From Saccharothrix algeriensis (lineage in GTDB: Bacteria; Actinomycetota; Actinomycetes; Mycobacteriales; Pseudonocardiaceae), in contig NZ_JAFBCL010000001.1 of assembly GCF_016907655.1 (NCBI RefSeq), forward strand, positions 3,568,001-3,632,000: a stretch of DNA of 64,000 nucleotides, read 5' to 3'. A program made the position numbers and the translations under genes. Of this stretch, positions 1 to 8,378 are shown one piece after another (the first letter of the stretch is position 1; the number at the start of each line of letters is the position of its first letter). The notes under the pieces were generated by a model that saw nothing but the letters and a program-made list of their open reading frames with translations, had not been told where the DNA came from and did not search any database.

Positions 1-582
1 ACGGCGATCCTGCCGACGCCGGTGGTGGGCGTGCTGGGCGTGATCGACGACGTCCGCCGCCGCATCCCGACCGGCATCGGCGCGGAGGCGGGCGAGACGC
101 TGCTGCTGCTCGGCGAGACCCGGGCGGAGTTCGGCGGCTCGGAGTGGGCGCACGTGGTGCACGGCCACCTGGGCGGCCTGCCGCCGGCGGTGGACCTGGC
201 CCGCGAGAAGCTGCTCGGCGAGGTGCTGGTGGCCGGGTCGCGGGACGGGATGCTGTCGGCCGCGCACGACCTGGCCGAGGGCGGCCTGGCGCAGGCGCTG
301 GTGGAGACCTGCCTGATCGGCGAGACCGGCGCGCGGGTGTTCCTGGGGGGCGACCTGTTCACCGAGCTGTTCAGCGAGTCCGCCGGCCGGGTGCTGGTGG
401 CCGTGCCGCGCACCGAGGAGCTGCGGTTCACCGACATGTGCACCGCGCGCGGCCTGCCGTGGCGCAAGGTCGGCGTGGTGGACCCGGAGTCGGACTCGCT
501 GGAGATCCAGGAGCTGGGCCGGCTCGGGCTGGCCGAGCTGCGCGCCGCGTGGGAGGGCACCCTCCCGGCGCTGTTCGACTGA
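1..582 (+). CDS. purL: Phosphoribosylformylglycinamidine synthase subunit PurL, C-terminal part
   Basis: This is the 3' end of purL, cut by the window edge; 193 residues are visible. PurL (FGAM synthase II) converts FGAR to FGAM in step 4 of de novo purine synthesis, with PurQ and PurS as partners. The visible part starts in the [12 protein letters not shown] segment and contains [15 protein letters not shown], the conserved Asp-Leu-Ala-Glu-Gly-Gly motif of the second AIR-synthase-like half. The [13 protein letters not shown] block typical of the C-terminal domain follows. The family call is firm; nothing can be said of the N-terminal half. purF and purM lie 16.5 kb downstream, a spacing widened by accessory genes. 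Confidence 0.95.
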   Translation, partial: TAILPTPVVGVLGVIDDVRRRIPTGIGAEAGETLLLLGETRAEFGGSEWAHVVHGHLGGLPPAVDLAREKLLGEVLVAGSRDGMLSAAHDLAEGGLAQALVETCLIGETGARVFLGGDLFTELFSESAGRVLVAVPRTEELRFTDMCTARGLPWRKVGVVDPESDSLEIQELGRLGLAELRAAWEGTLPALFD

Positions 583-592
583 AGCCGGCGGT

Positions 593-629
593 GCGGTGGC
601 CGGGGGCGTGCGGCGCCCCCGGCCACCGC
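593..629. terminator. Bidirectional hairpin between purL and the muramidase gene
   Basis: A perfect 16-bp stem (left arm 593-608, right arm 614-629) closes on a 5-nt loop. It lies between two convergent genes that end at 582 and 641. No T-tract is present, as is usual for high-GC actinobacterial terminators. Confidence 0.75.
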
Positions 630-640
630 TCGCGCGGGCG

Positions 641-1441
641 TCAGCCGTCGGCCAGCGCTCGGAGCCGGTCGTAGGACCCGTTGAACAGGTTCTGGTCGAT
701 CGGCGTGGACGTGTACTGCCAGAACGTGTGGATGCCCCACCCGTGCGGCAGGGTCCCGACGGTGGACGCGTAGCGCGCCACCCACAGCGGGCTGGTCGAG
801 CCGAAGTCGCCCGCCGCGCACTGGTTCCACCAGCTGGTGGACGTGTAGATCACCGGCCGGCGGCCGGTGCGGTCCTGGTAGCGGTCGCTGAACGCCCGGA
901 CCCAGGACACCATCGCCTCCCGGGACAGCCCGTAGCAGGTCGGGCCGTAGGGGTTGTACTCCATGTCCAGCGCGCCGGGCAGGGTCCGGCCGTCGGGCGA
1001 CCACCCGCCGCCGTGGTCGACGAAGTAGTCGGCCTGGGCGTTGCCGGACGAGCGGTCGGGCAGGGCGAAGTGGTAGGCGCCGCGGATCATGCCGACCCGG
1101 TAGGAGCCGTTGTACTGCTGGGCGAAGTCCGGGTTGCGGTACCCGGTCCCCTCGGTCGCCTTGACGTAGGCGAACCGCTTGCCCTGGCCCCACCAGTGCA
1201 CCCAGTCGACGTCGCCCTGGTGGCTGCTGACGTCGATGCCGTGCACGACCTCCCGCGTGCCGGGGTCGACGACGGCCCGCGGGTCGCCGCGACCCTCGTG
1301 CCTGGCGATCTGCGAGCCCATCGCGTGGTCCTCCGCGGGTGGGGTGGCCGCGGGCGCGGCGACCGCCGGGGCGACCGCCCAGGCCACGACCAGGGACGTG
1401 CAGGTGGCCAGCACCGCCGCGCCGGTCAGGAGTGCTCTCAT
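641..1441 (-). CDS. Secreted GH25 muramidase (N,O-diacetylmuramidase)
   Basis: A 266-residue secreted glycoside hydrolase family 25 lysozyme that would cleave the MurNAc-GlcNAc bond of peptidoglycan. The ATG at 1441 is preferred to an upstream in-frame start because it has an AAAGG ribosome site and opens directly into a signal peptide (MRALLTG, a hydrophobic core, then AVAAPAA). The mature domain shows DVSSHQGDVDW near its start, YVKATEGTGY, RGAYHF, and the catalytic Asp-x-Glu in LDMEYNPYG. LWVARYA and FWQYTST follow near the C-terminus. No cell-wall binding repeats are present. A degenerate copy of its middle lies just upstream (1552-1698). It is transcribed convergently with purL. Confidence 0.9.
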   Translation of the reverse strand: MRALLTGAAVLATCTSLVVAWAVAPAVAAPAATPPAEDHAMGSQIARHEGRGDPRAVVDPGTREVVHGIDVSSHQGDVDWVHWWGQGKRFAYVKATEGTGYRNPDFAQQYNGSYRVGMIRGAYHFALPDRSSGNAQADYFVDHGGGWSPDGRTLPGALDMEYNPYGPTCYGLSREAMVSWVRAFSDRYQDRTGRRPVIYTSTSWWNQCAAGDFGSTSPLWVARYASTVGTLPHGWGIHTFWQYTSTPIDQNLFNGSYDRLRALADG

Positions 1442-1551
1442 CGCGAGTACCTTTCGAGCCAGTGCGGCGGCGACTCGTCGGGCAGTGTGCCGCCGACCCC
1501 ACCGGATGACCAGGGTCCGCGCCACCGGTCACGGGGACGGAGCAACCCCCG

Positions 1552-1698
1552 TCAGCCCAGCGCGTTCCCGCGCAGCTGCTCCGAGTCGCCGTAGGGGCTG
1601 TGCTCCGGGTCCACCGCGCCGGGCGGGGTCCGGCCGCCGGGCGACCACCCGCCGCCGCGGTCGACGGAGGGGTCGGCCGACCCCTCCGGCAGCGCCCG
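1552..1698 (-). pseudogene. Decayed fragment of a second GH25 muramidase gene
   Basis: About 48 codons on the minus strand match the middle of the adjacent muramidase. VDRGGGWSPGGRTPPGAV here aligns with VDHGGGWSPDGRTLPGAL there, and DPEHSPYG aligns with DMEYNPYG. The nucleotide match is also clear (1610-1680 against 965-1040). Similarity stops abruptly on both sides. No signal peptide, N-terminal DVSSHQG block or C-terminal half remains, so this is a duplication remnant rather than a gene. The short open frame 1552-1779 that contains it has no convincing ribosome site. Confidence 0.75.
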
Positions 1699-1846
1699 GC
1701 CCGGCGCGGCCGGCGCGAGCGCCGGCGCGGGCGACCGCGCGGACCGGTCGCGGGGACGAGTCGCCACCGACTCCTCCAATGGGCCTAGGCGTGTGCTGCT
1801 TCCGGCCTAGATCCTCGGGCCTGCCGTCGGGTTCCGCATTCCGGCG

Positions 1847-2692
1847 TCACCCGTCCAGCCGCACCAGCTCGTCGGCGGACAGCTCCAGGTGCGCGGCGGC
1901 GGCGGAGTCGCGGGCGCTCTCCGGGCGCGACGCGCCGGGGATCGGCACCACCACCGGCGCCTTGGCCAGCAGCCACGCCAGGCAGACCTGCTGCGGGCTC
2001 GCGCCGTGCGCGGCGCCGACCTCGGCGAAGGCCGCGAACCGCGCGCCCAGCTCGCCGGCCGCGCTCATGCCGCCCAGCGGGCTCCACGGCAGGAAGGCGA
2101 CGCCTAGCTCCGCGCACAGCTCCAGTTCGGGCTCGGAGGACCGGTACGCGGGCGAGAACTGGTTCTGCACCGCCGCCAGCCGCCCGCCGAGCACCTCGTC
2201 CGCCTCGCGGATCTGCGCGGCGTCGAAGTTGGACACGCCCGCGAGCCGGATCTTGCCCTCGTCCAGCAGCTCGGCCAGCGCGCCGACGGACTCGGCGGTC
2301 GGCACCTCCGGGTCGGGCCGGTGGAACTGGTACAGGTCGATCGCGTCGACCCGCAGCCGGCGCAGCGACGCCTCGCACGCCGCCTTCAGGTGCTCGGGCC
2401 GCCCGTCCAGCGCCCAGCCGCCGCCGGGCGTGCGGACGTGGCCGCCCTTGGTGGCCACCAGGACGCCGGAGACACCCCTCAGCGCCTCGGCGACCAGCTC
2501 CTCGTTGTGCCCGAAGTCGGTGTCGTCGACCGAGTAGGCGTCCGCCGTGTCGATCAGCGTGACACCCGCCTCGACGGCCGCGCGGATGGTCGCGAGGGAC
2601 CGCTCGCGGGGCGGGCCGCCCGCCACCGACATGGGCATCGCGCCCAGGCCGACGGCGCCGACCTCGACGTCCGCGATCCGGCGCTGCTGCAT
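1847..2692 (-). CDS. Aldo/keto reductase
   Basis: A 281-residue NADPH-dependent aldo/keto reductase of the (beta/alpha)8-barrel family, probably reducing aldehydes or ketones; the substrate is unknown. The catalytic tetrad is visible: Asp and Tyr in LIDTADAYS, Lys in LVATKGG and His in LYQFHRPDP. The cofactor-binding end carries VVPIPGASRPE. The ATG at 2692 was chosen over an upstream frame extension because GGAGG lies 7-8 nt before it and the protein then begins at the usual family N-terminus (QRRIADVEVGAVGLGAM). It stands alone, downstream of a hairpin that ends the pentapeptide-repeat pair. Confidence 0.9.
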   Translation of the reverse strand: MQQRRIADVEVGAVGLGAMPMSVAGGPPRERSLATIRAAVEAGVTLIDTADAYSVDDTDFGHNEELVAEALRGVSGVLVATKGGHVRTPGGGWALDGRPEHLKAACEASLRRLRVDAIDLYQFHRPDPEVPTAESVGALAELLDEGKIRLAGVSNFDAAQIREADEVLGGRLAAVQNQFSPAYRSSEPELELCAELGVAFLPWSPLGGMSAAGELGARFAAFAEVGAAHGASPQQVCLAWLLAKAPVVVPIPGASRPESARDSAAAAHLELSADELVRLDG

Positions 2693-2764
2693 GTCCTGTC
2701 CTCCGGGGTCGGCGTCGGCTGCGCCCCCAGCCTGCGCCGGCCGCGCCGGGCTGTCCACCGGAGG

Positions 2765-2798
2765 GCGCCGATCCGTCCACTGTGGACCGGTCGGCGCG
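2765..2798. terminator. Imperfect inverted repeat after the pentapeptide pair
   Basis: Two 16-nt arms (GCGCCGATCCGTCCAC and its near complement, ending at 2798) meet with almost no loop; about 14 of 16 positions pair. It lies between the stop at 2831 and the reductase start at 2692, both on the minus strand. It could end the upstream transcript or serve as an operator for the reductase; the sequence does not decide. Confidence 0.45.
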
Positions 2799-2830
2799 GC
2801 TCCCTCCCGGCGCGGCGGTCGCGGACCGGG

Positions 2831-3862
2831 TCAGCCGTCCTCGTCGGTGGTCCCCGGCTCGGGGCGGTGCTCGAAGGTCGCGTGCTCGGCGCCGACCAGC
2901 GCCCAGCCCGCCGGGTCCGCCTTCACCCGCGTCCCCTTCTCCAGCCCGAGCGCGCCGACCTGCGCCGGCGGGGTGGGCGGCAGGTGCAGGAAGCGGCCCA
3001 CCACCGCCCCGCGCACGTCCAGCTCGCCCGCGAACTCCGCGTCCTGGAACGAGATGCCGCCCGCGAACCGGCCGTCGCTGAAGTCGACCCGGCCGTGGAA
3101 GGTCGCGCCGGAGAACAGCGCGGGCTTGGCGAACCGCACCTCGTGGAACGCCGTGATCCCGTGGAACCGGGTCCGCCGCGCGGTGAGCCAGCCGATCCGC
3201 CTGCCCTCCAGCCGCAGGTACTCGACGTTCGCCCCGGTCAGGTCCAGGTGGTACCGCCGCTCGTCGGTGTCCCGGCCCCACGGCAGCAGGTCGGTGATCA
3301 GCCGCTGCGCCGTCAGCCGGACCGTCCGCTCCTGGTCCTCCTCGGCGGTCGGCGCGCGGCCCGGCCCGTTCCGACCCGGCCCGGCCCGGCCGGACCCGGC
3401 CCGGCGGTGGAACGCCTGGTCCGGGTCCTCCGGCAGGTGCTCGAACGCCGGGTGCTCGAACGGGCGGCGCAGGTACGCGCACAGCACGTCCAGCACGGTC
3501 TGCTTGTACCGGGGCGTGGCCTGCGCCAGCCCGGCCAGCGCGTGCATCGCGCCCACCCGCACCTGGTCGGCGTCGTTGCCGAGCATCTCCACGGCCCGCG
3601 CGAACCGCTCGTCGGCGACCTTCTCGCTCTCCATCCGGTGCCGCTGCGTCTCGATCTGCTGCCGCTCCTCGTCGGTGCGCCGCCGCCGGTCGTTGAGCCA
3701 CAGCGCGTACAGCGCCACGACCGCGCCGCCGGCCAGCCCGCCGGTCTTGACCGCCTCGGCCGCGGAGGTCCTCGGCTCGGCCCACAGCAGCGCGGCCGTG
3801 GTGGCCACCGTCACCAGGATCGCCGTGACCACGCCGGCCACGAGCAGCAACCGCCCCCGCAC
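2831..3862 (-). CDS. Membrane-anchored pentapeptide-repeat-like protein (paralogue 2)
   Basis: A 343-residue protein with two N-terminal membrane segments (about residues 5-27 and 38-57). A charged linker follows (LNDRRRRTDEERQQIETQR), then a helical part with RVGAMHALAGLAQ and VLDVLCAYLRRPF. The C-terminal third carries pentapeptide-like strands such as ANVEYLRLEGRR and ATFHGRVDFSDGRF. This layout is common in actinobacterial hypothetical membrane proteins; no function is known. The GTG start at 3862 follows GAGGAG and lies one nucleotide after the stop of its upstream paralogue, so translation is probably coupled. A low-complexity Arg/Gly/Pro insert (AGSGRAGPGRNGPGRAP) at about residues 155-172 is absent from the paralogue. 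Confidence 0.75.
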   Translation of the reverse strand: MRGRLLLVAGVVTAILVTVATTAALLWAEPRTSAAEAVKTGGLAGGAVVALYALWLNDRRRRTDEERQQIETQRHRMESEKVADERFARAVEMLGNDADQVRVGAMHALAGLAQATPRYKQTVLDVLCAYLRRPFEHPAFEHLPEDPDQAFHRRAGSGRAGPGRNGPGRAPTAEEDQERTVRLTAQRLITDLLPWGRDTDERRYHLDLTGANVEYLRLEGRRIGWLTARRTRFHGITAFHEVRFAKPALFSGATFHGRVDFSDGRFAGGISFQDAEFAGELDVRGAVVGRFLHLPPTPPAQVGALGLEKGTRVKADPAGWALVGAEHATFEHRPEPGTTDEDG

Positions 3863-3863
3863 G

Positions 3864-5018
3864 TCAGCTCCTCACCAGTCCGGTCGTGCCGTCCCGCCGG
3901 TCGACCACCCAGCCGGCCGGCAGCAGGTTCTCGTGCTCCAGCGACACCTTCATCCCGTGCGTGCGGGCGACCGCCCCCCGGGCGAGCCGCAGGTCCACCC
4001 CGGCCCGGAACTCGGCGCCGGTGAAGTCGATCGGCTCGGCGAACTCGCACCCCTCGAACGTCACCGGCCCGGTGCACACCACCCCGGCCAGCTTGTTCGG
4101 GCCGAGGAACCGGGTGTGGGCGGCGTCGACGGAGTCGTGCGCCCGGAACCGGCTGAACCAGCCCTTGCCGTGGAACACCACGTGGTGCAGGTGGAGCCGC
4201 CCGAAGCTCTCCGAGTCGGTGAACCACGCGCCGCGGTGCACGACGGCGTGGTGGAACGAGTTCGACCGGTGCAGCCGGGCCGCCCGGACCATCAGCACGC
4301 CGACCTGGCGGTGCGAGATGTCGAAGTACTGCAGGTGCGCCCTGGTCAGGTCGAGGTCGTAGTGGGCGGCGCCGGCCTCGGAGACCGGCGGCAGGAGGTC
4401 GGCGATCAGGCGCTGCGCGGTGAACCGGACCTCCTGCTCGCGCTCGCTGTCCGTCGTCGGCTCGGCGAAGCCGCCGGCGGTCCCGTCGGCGTCGGCGAGG
4501 ACCGGTTCGAACGGGCGGCGCAGGTACGCGCACAGCACGTCCAGCACGGTCTGCGTGTACTCCGGGCGCGACCGCGCCAGCCCGGCCAGCGCGTGCATCG
4601 CGCCCACCCGCACCTGTTCGGTGTCGTGCCCCAGGAGTTCGACCGACCGGGCGAACCTCTCGTCGGCGACCCGGGCCCGGTCGTGCTCGGCGCGCGCGTT
4701 CTCCAGCTCGTGCCGCTGCGCCTCGATCCGCTGGCGGTCCTCGTCGGTGCGCCGCCGCCGGTCGTTGAGCCACAGCGCGTACAGCGCCACGACCGCGCCG
4801 CCCGCCAGCCCGCCGGTCTTGACCGCCTCGTTCCTGGGCGCGGTCGGCTCCGCCGCCATCAACCACCCGGCGACCAGCAGGAAAGCCCCGATCGACGCCA
4901 CCAGGGCGGGCGCCAGGAAGTTCGGCTCGCCCCCCGCGCCGGCGCGCCTGCGGCGGACCGGCAGCAACACGGCGGCGACGACGAGGGCCACCGCCCCCGC
5001 GATCCAGAGGTGCTCCAC
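3864..5018 (-). CDS. Membrane-anchored pentapeptide-repeat-like protein (paralogue 1)
   Basis: A 384-residue paralogue of the next gene. The block GGLAGGAVVALYALWLND and the following DRRRRTDE linker are nearly identical, as is VLDVLCAYLRRPFEP. Three membrane segments are likely, at about residues 5-22, 35-55 and 65-80. The C-terminal half has degenerate pentapeptide strands (FEGCEFAEPIDFTGAEFRAGVDL). The start is uncertain. GTG at 5018 opens directly into the first membrane helix, as in the paralogue, and has GGGAAG upstream. An ATG at 5093 would add 25 residues but lacks a good ribosome site. Function is unknown; an envelope scaffold is only a guess. It diverges from the methyltransferase gene. 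Confidence 0.7.
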   Translation of the reverse strand: MEHLWIAGAVALVVAAVLLPVRRRRAGAGGEPNFLAPALVASIGAFLLVAGWLMAAEPTAPRNEAVKTGGLAGGAVVALYALWLNDRRRRTDEDRQRIEAQRHELENARAEHDRARVADERFARSVELLGHDTEQVRVGAMHALAGLARSRPEYTQTVLDVLCAYLRRPFEPVLADADGTAGGFAEPTTDSEREQEVRFTAQRLIADLLPPVSEAGAAHYDLDLTRAHLQYFDISHRQVGVLMVRAARLHRSNSFHHAVVHRGAWFTDSESFGRLHLHHVVFHGKGWFSRFRAHDSVDAAHTRFLGPNKLAGVVCTGPVTFEGCEFAEPIDFTGAEFRAGVDLRLARGAVARTHGMKVSLEHENLLPAGWVVDRRDGTTGLVRS

Positions 5019-5168
5019 AAGGCCGGCATTCTTCCCGGTGACCGGACGCGCGGTGACCGGAACGGCGCGAACGGCAACGCGGCGGTGTGCCATCTCACCG
5101 CTTTGGCCCATGATGTCGGGGCCACCGCGACGGCGCGGGGCCGACGGCGCGGAACCGGAGGAGGACGC

Positions 5169-5990
5169 GTGGACGGGGTGGAGCGGCCCGCCTGGGCGCC
5201 GGGCGACATCGACCTGAGCCGCCCGAGCATCGCGCGGGTCTACGACTACTGGCTGGGCGGCGCGCACAACTTCGCCGTCGACCGGGCCGTGGGCGACCGG
5301 GTGCTCGCCGACGTGCCGGTGCTCAGGGAGGTCATCCTGAACCACCGCGCCTTCCTGCGCCGCGCCGTGCGCCACCTGCTGGCGCGGGGCGTCCGGCAGT
5401 TCCTGGACCTCGGCTCGGGCATCCCGACCGTCGGCAACGTGCACGAGATCGCCCAGGCGGTGGACCCGACGGCCAGGGTGGTCTACGTCGACGTCGACCC
5501 GGTGGCGGTCGCGCACAGCCGGGCCATCCTGACCGGCAACGAGCTGGTCGGCGTGCTCCGGACCGACGTGCGGGACGCGCCGGCCGTGCTGGGCTCGCCC
5601 GAGGTCCGCGGGCTGCTCGACCTCGACCGGCCGGTCGGCGTGCTGATGGTCGCCCTGCTGCACTTCGTGCCCGACGAGGAGGACCCGCCGGGCCTGGTCG
5701 CCGCCTACCGGGACGCCGTCCCGCCCGGCAGCTACCTCGCGCTCTCGCACGCCGGGTACGAGGACGGCGAGTGGGACCCGGCGTGGGACGAGGCCAAGCG
5801 GGCCTACGACCGGGGGGTGAGCCGGATGACCTACCGGCGCAAGCAGGACGTGGAAGCCCTGCTCAAGGGGTTCGACCTGGTGGCGCCGGGGGTCGAGCGG
5901 CTGCCGCTGTGGCGCCCGGAGTCGCCCGACGACGTGGCCGGCGGCGCCGAGCACTTCCTCGGTTTCGGCGCGGTGGGGCGCAAGCCGTGA
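5169..5990 (+). CDS. SAM-dependent methyltransferase, DUF574 family
   Basis: A 273-residue protein of the actinobacterial S-adenosyl-methyltransferase family once called DUF574. Hallmarks are the N-terminal PSIARVYDYWLGGAHNFAVDR, the SAM-binding loop FLDLGSGIPTVGNVHEIAQ, the acidic VVYVDVDPVAVAHSR, and LMVALLHFVPD. These are usually small-molecule or uncharacterised methyltransferases present in many copies per genome; the substrate cannot be told. The GTG at 5169 follows GGAGGAGG. It is divergent from the pentapeptide gene with a 150-nt gap and is not obviously part of an operon. Confidence 0.85.
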   Translation: MDGVERPAWAPGDIDLSRPSIARVYDYWLGGAHNFAVDRAVGDRVLADVPVLREVILNHRAFLRRAVRHLLARGVRQFLDLGSGIPTVGNVHEIAQAVDPTARVVYVDVDPVAVAHSRAILTGNELVGVLRTDVRDAPAVLGSPEVRGLLDLDRPVGVLMVALLHFVPDEEDPPGLVAAYRDAVPPGSYLALSHAGYEDGEWDPAWDEAKRAYDRGVSRMTYRRKQDVEALLKGFDLVAPGVERLPLWRPESPDDVAGGAEHFLGFGAVGRKP

Positions 5991-6092
5991 TGGTGTCGTG
6001 CGAAATGGTCTGTACCTCGCCTGTCGACCCCGCGCCGCGACCGGCCGTATCCTCTGCGTTGTGCTCTGCGTTGTGGCGGTTGGCCGGCGGAC

Positions 6093-8252
6093 ATGACGGA
6101 ACAGGTTGACCATCGGGTGGCGCCTCCGAACCGATCGAACCCCGACCCCGCCGTACTGGCCGGGGCGGAGTCGTTCGCGCGGACCTGGGCCACGGCGGTG
6201 ATCGGCAGCAGTTACGTCCCCATGACCAGGGCCGAGGTCGCCGAGCACCTCCGGGCGCTGACCGAGGTGCTGGTGCACGCGCTGCACGCGAGCCCCTTCC
6301 GCACCGCGCCCGGCTACGAGATCGGGGCGCGGCTGGTGGAGGCCCACTTCACCGGCACCGACACCCTCGGGCGCACGGTGCAGCTGCTGGGCGACGACCT
6401 GCTCGACGAGCTGGGCATCGCGCCGGACGAGCTGATGCGGTCGCGGCTGGCCGCGCTGCAGGGCGCGCTGGCCGCCGGGTACGCCCGCGCGCTGCGGGAG
6501 CGGACGCTGTCCGAGCAGGAGGCCATCCGGGCGGCCGTGCTGGACGCCCGGGACCAGGCCGAGGCCGCCCTGCGGGCGTCCGAGGCGCGGTTCCGCGCGA
6601 TGTTCACCGAGGCCGCCATCGGCATCGGCATCGCCGACATCGAGGGCCGCATCCTGGACGTCAACCAGGCGCTGCAGGACATGCTCGGGTTCGGCGTCGA
6701 GGAGATGCGGCAGTACAACATCCGCGACCTGATGCACCCGGAAGACGGCTCCAGCGTGTGGCGGCTGTACGACCAGCTCACCGCCGGCGAGTGCGACCAC
6801 TACCGGGCGGAGAAGCGGTTCCGCCGCGCCGACGGCGAGCAGGTGTGGACGCACCTGACGCTGTCGCTGGTGCGCGACGACCACGGCGACCCGCAGTACC
6901 AGGTGGCGATGGTCGAGGACGTCACCGACCGCCACCTGCTGCAGAACCGGCTGCGCTACCAGGCGCTGCACGACCCGCTGACCGGCCTGCCCAACCGGGC
7001 GCTGTTCCTGGAGCGGCTCGGCCGGGTGTTCAACAACCGGGCGCGGCGGCGGGTCGGCCTGTGCTACCTGGACCTGGACGGGTTCAAGGTGATCAATGAC
7101 AGCCTCGGCCACGACATCGGCGACCAGCTGCTGGTCGAGGTCGGGCGGCGGCTGGACCACTCGGTGTCCGGCGACGGCAAGCTGGTCGCGCGGATGGGCG
7201 GCGACGAGTTCGTGATCCTGGTGGAGGGCTCGCGGGACACCCAGGACATCGTGAACGTCGCCGACCGCGTCTTACGGGAGCTGGAGTCGCCGATCCGCAT
7301 CGGCGGGCACGAGCTGACCGTGTCGGCGTCCATCGGGATCGTGGAGCGGGCGCTGACCGGCACCACGGCCGCCGACCTGATGCGGGACGCCGACATCACG
7401 CTGTACTGGGCGAAGGCCGACGGCAAGTCGCGCTGGGCGCTGTACGACCCGGAGCGCAACGCCAAGGAGGTCGCCCGGTTCACCCTGTCCGCGACCATGC
7501 CCGCGGCGCTGGAGCGCGACGAGTTCTACGTCGACTACCAGCCGCTGGTGCGGCTGGAGGACAGCACGGTGGTCGGCGTCGAGGCGCTGGTGCGCTGGCA
7601 GCACCCGGAGTTCGGGCGGCTGGCGCCGGACCGGTTCATCGAGCTGGCCGAGGAGACCGGCCTGATCGTCCCGCTGGGCCGCTGGGTGCTGCGCCGCGCC
7701 TGCGAGCAGGCCCGGCGGTGGCGGGAGGAGTTCGGCGACGCCGCGCCGTTCGTCAGCGTGAACCTGGCGGTGCGGCAGTCGCGCGACCCGGAGCTGGTGC
7801 GCGACGTCAAGCGCATCCTCGACGAGTGCTCCCTGCCGCCCCACCACCTGCAGCTGGAGCTGACCGAGAGCGCCATCATGGGCACCGCCGACGAGCCGCT
7901 GGAGGCGCTGCGGGCGCTGTCGGAGATGGGCGTGCGCATCGCGATCGACGACTTCGGCACCGGCTACTCCAACCTGGCCTACCTCAAGCACCTGCCGGTG
8001 CACGAGCTGAAGATCGCGGGCTCGTTCATGGAGGGCCTGCGCGCGGCCGACGAGGAGGACCCGGTCGACGCCCAGATCGTGTCCACGCTCGTGCAGCTGG
8101 CGCACGCCCTGGGCCTGGGGGTGACGGCGGAGGGCGTGGAGACCCCGGCGCAGGCCAAGCGCCTGCACCGGATCGGCTGCGACACCGGCCAGGGCTGGTT
8201 CTTCGCCAAGCCGATGAAACCCGGCGACGTCGACGAGCTGCTCCGCGGCTGA
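6093..8252 (+). CDS. PAS-GGDEF-EAL cyclic-di-GMP turnover protein
   Basis: A 719-residue cytoplasmic protein. An all-helical N-terminal region (about 1-160) is followed by a PAS domain (about 165-285), GGDEF (about 290-455) and EAL (about 465-715). The diguanylate cyclase signature Gly-Gly-Asp-Glu-Phe is intact at residues 369-373. The phosphodiesterase keeps Glu497 in VEALVRW, Asp619-Asp620 in DDFGTGYSN, AEGVET and CDTGQGWFF. In the usual LKID motif, however, the Asp is Ala642 (KIAGSF). It therefore looks competent to make c-di-GMP, while hydrolysis may be weakened. It has no membrane segment. An rsiG-like c-di-GMP receptor lies 28 kb away. Confidence 0.9.
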   Translation: MTEQVDHRVAPPNRSNPDPAVLAGAESFARTWATAVIGSSYVPMTRAEVAEHLRALTEVLVHALHASPFRTAPGYEIGARLVEAHFTGTDTLGRTVQLLGDDLLDELGIAPDELMRSRLAALQGALAAGYARALRERTLSEQEAIRAAVLDARDQAEAALRASEARFRAMFTEAAIGIGIADIEGRILDVNQALQDMLGFGVEEMRQYNIRDLMHPEDGSSVWRLYDQLTAGECDHYRAEKRFRRADGEQVWTHLTLSLVRDDHGDPQYQVAMVEDVTDRHLLQNRLRYQALHDPLTGLPNRALFLERLGRVFNNRARRRVGLCYLDLDGFKVINDSLGHDIGDQLLVEVGRRLDHSVSGDGKLVARMGGDEFVILVEGSRDTQDIVNVADRVLRELESPIRIGGHELTVSASIGIVERALTGTTAADLMRDADITLYWAKADGKSRWALYDPERNAKEVARFTLSATMPAALERDEFYVDYQPLVRLEDSTVVGVEALVRWQHPEFGRLAPDRFIELAEETGLIVPLGRWVLRRACEQARRWREEFGDAAPFVSVNLAVRQSRDPELVRDVKRILDECSLPPHHLQLELTESAIMGTADEPLEALRALSEMGVRIAIDDFGTGYSNLAYLKHLPVHELKIAGSFMEGLRAADEEDPVDAQIVSTLVQLAHALGLGVTAEGVETPAQAKRLHRIGCDTGQGWFFAKPMKPGDVDELLRG

Positions 8253-8270
8253 GGGGTCGGGCCGCCCCAC

Positions 8271-8345
8271 CGCCGGGCGACCGGCGCCTGGGCCGCCGCC
8301 GGGCCATCGGCGCCTGGGCCGCTGCCGGGCGACCGGCGCCGGGGC
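8271..8345. repeat. Three imperfect 26-bp tandem repeats
   Basis: Three copies of a unit containing CCGGGCGACCGGCGCC are arranged head to tail in the 126-nt gap after the GGDEF-EAL gene. Each copy can fold on itself, so the array may act as a transcription stop between the two convergent genes. Confidence 0.6.
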
Positions 8346-8378
8346 CGGCCGCACCCCGACCTCCGCGGGCCGGTGCGG

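Noticed and set aside
5094-7160. A minus-strand frame extending the pentapeptide gene upstream to 7160
   Set aside because: The extension is antisense to the methyltransferase and GGDEF-EAL genes and has no membrane or pentapeptide features. The gene begins near 5018.
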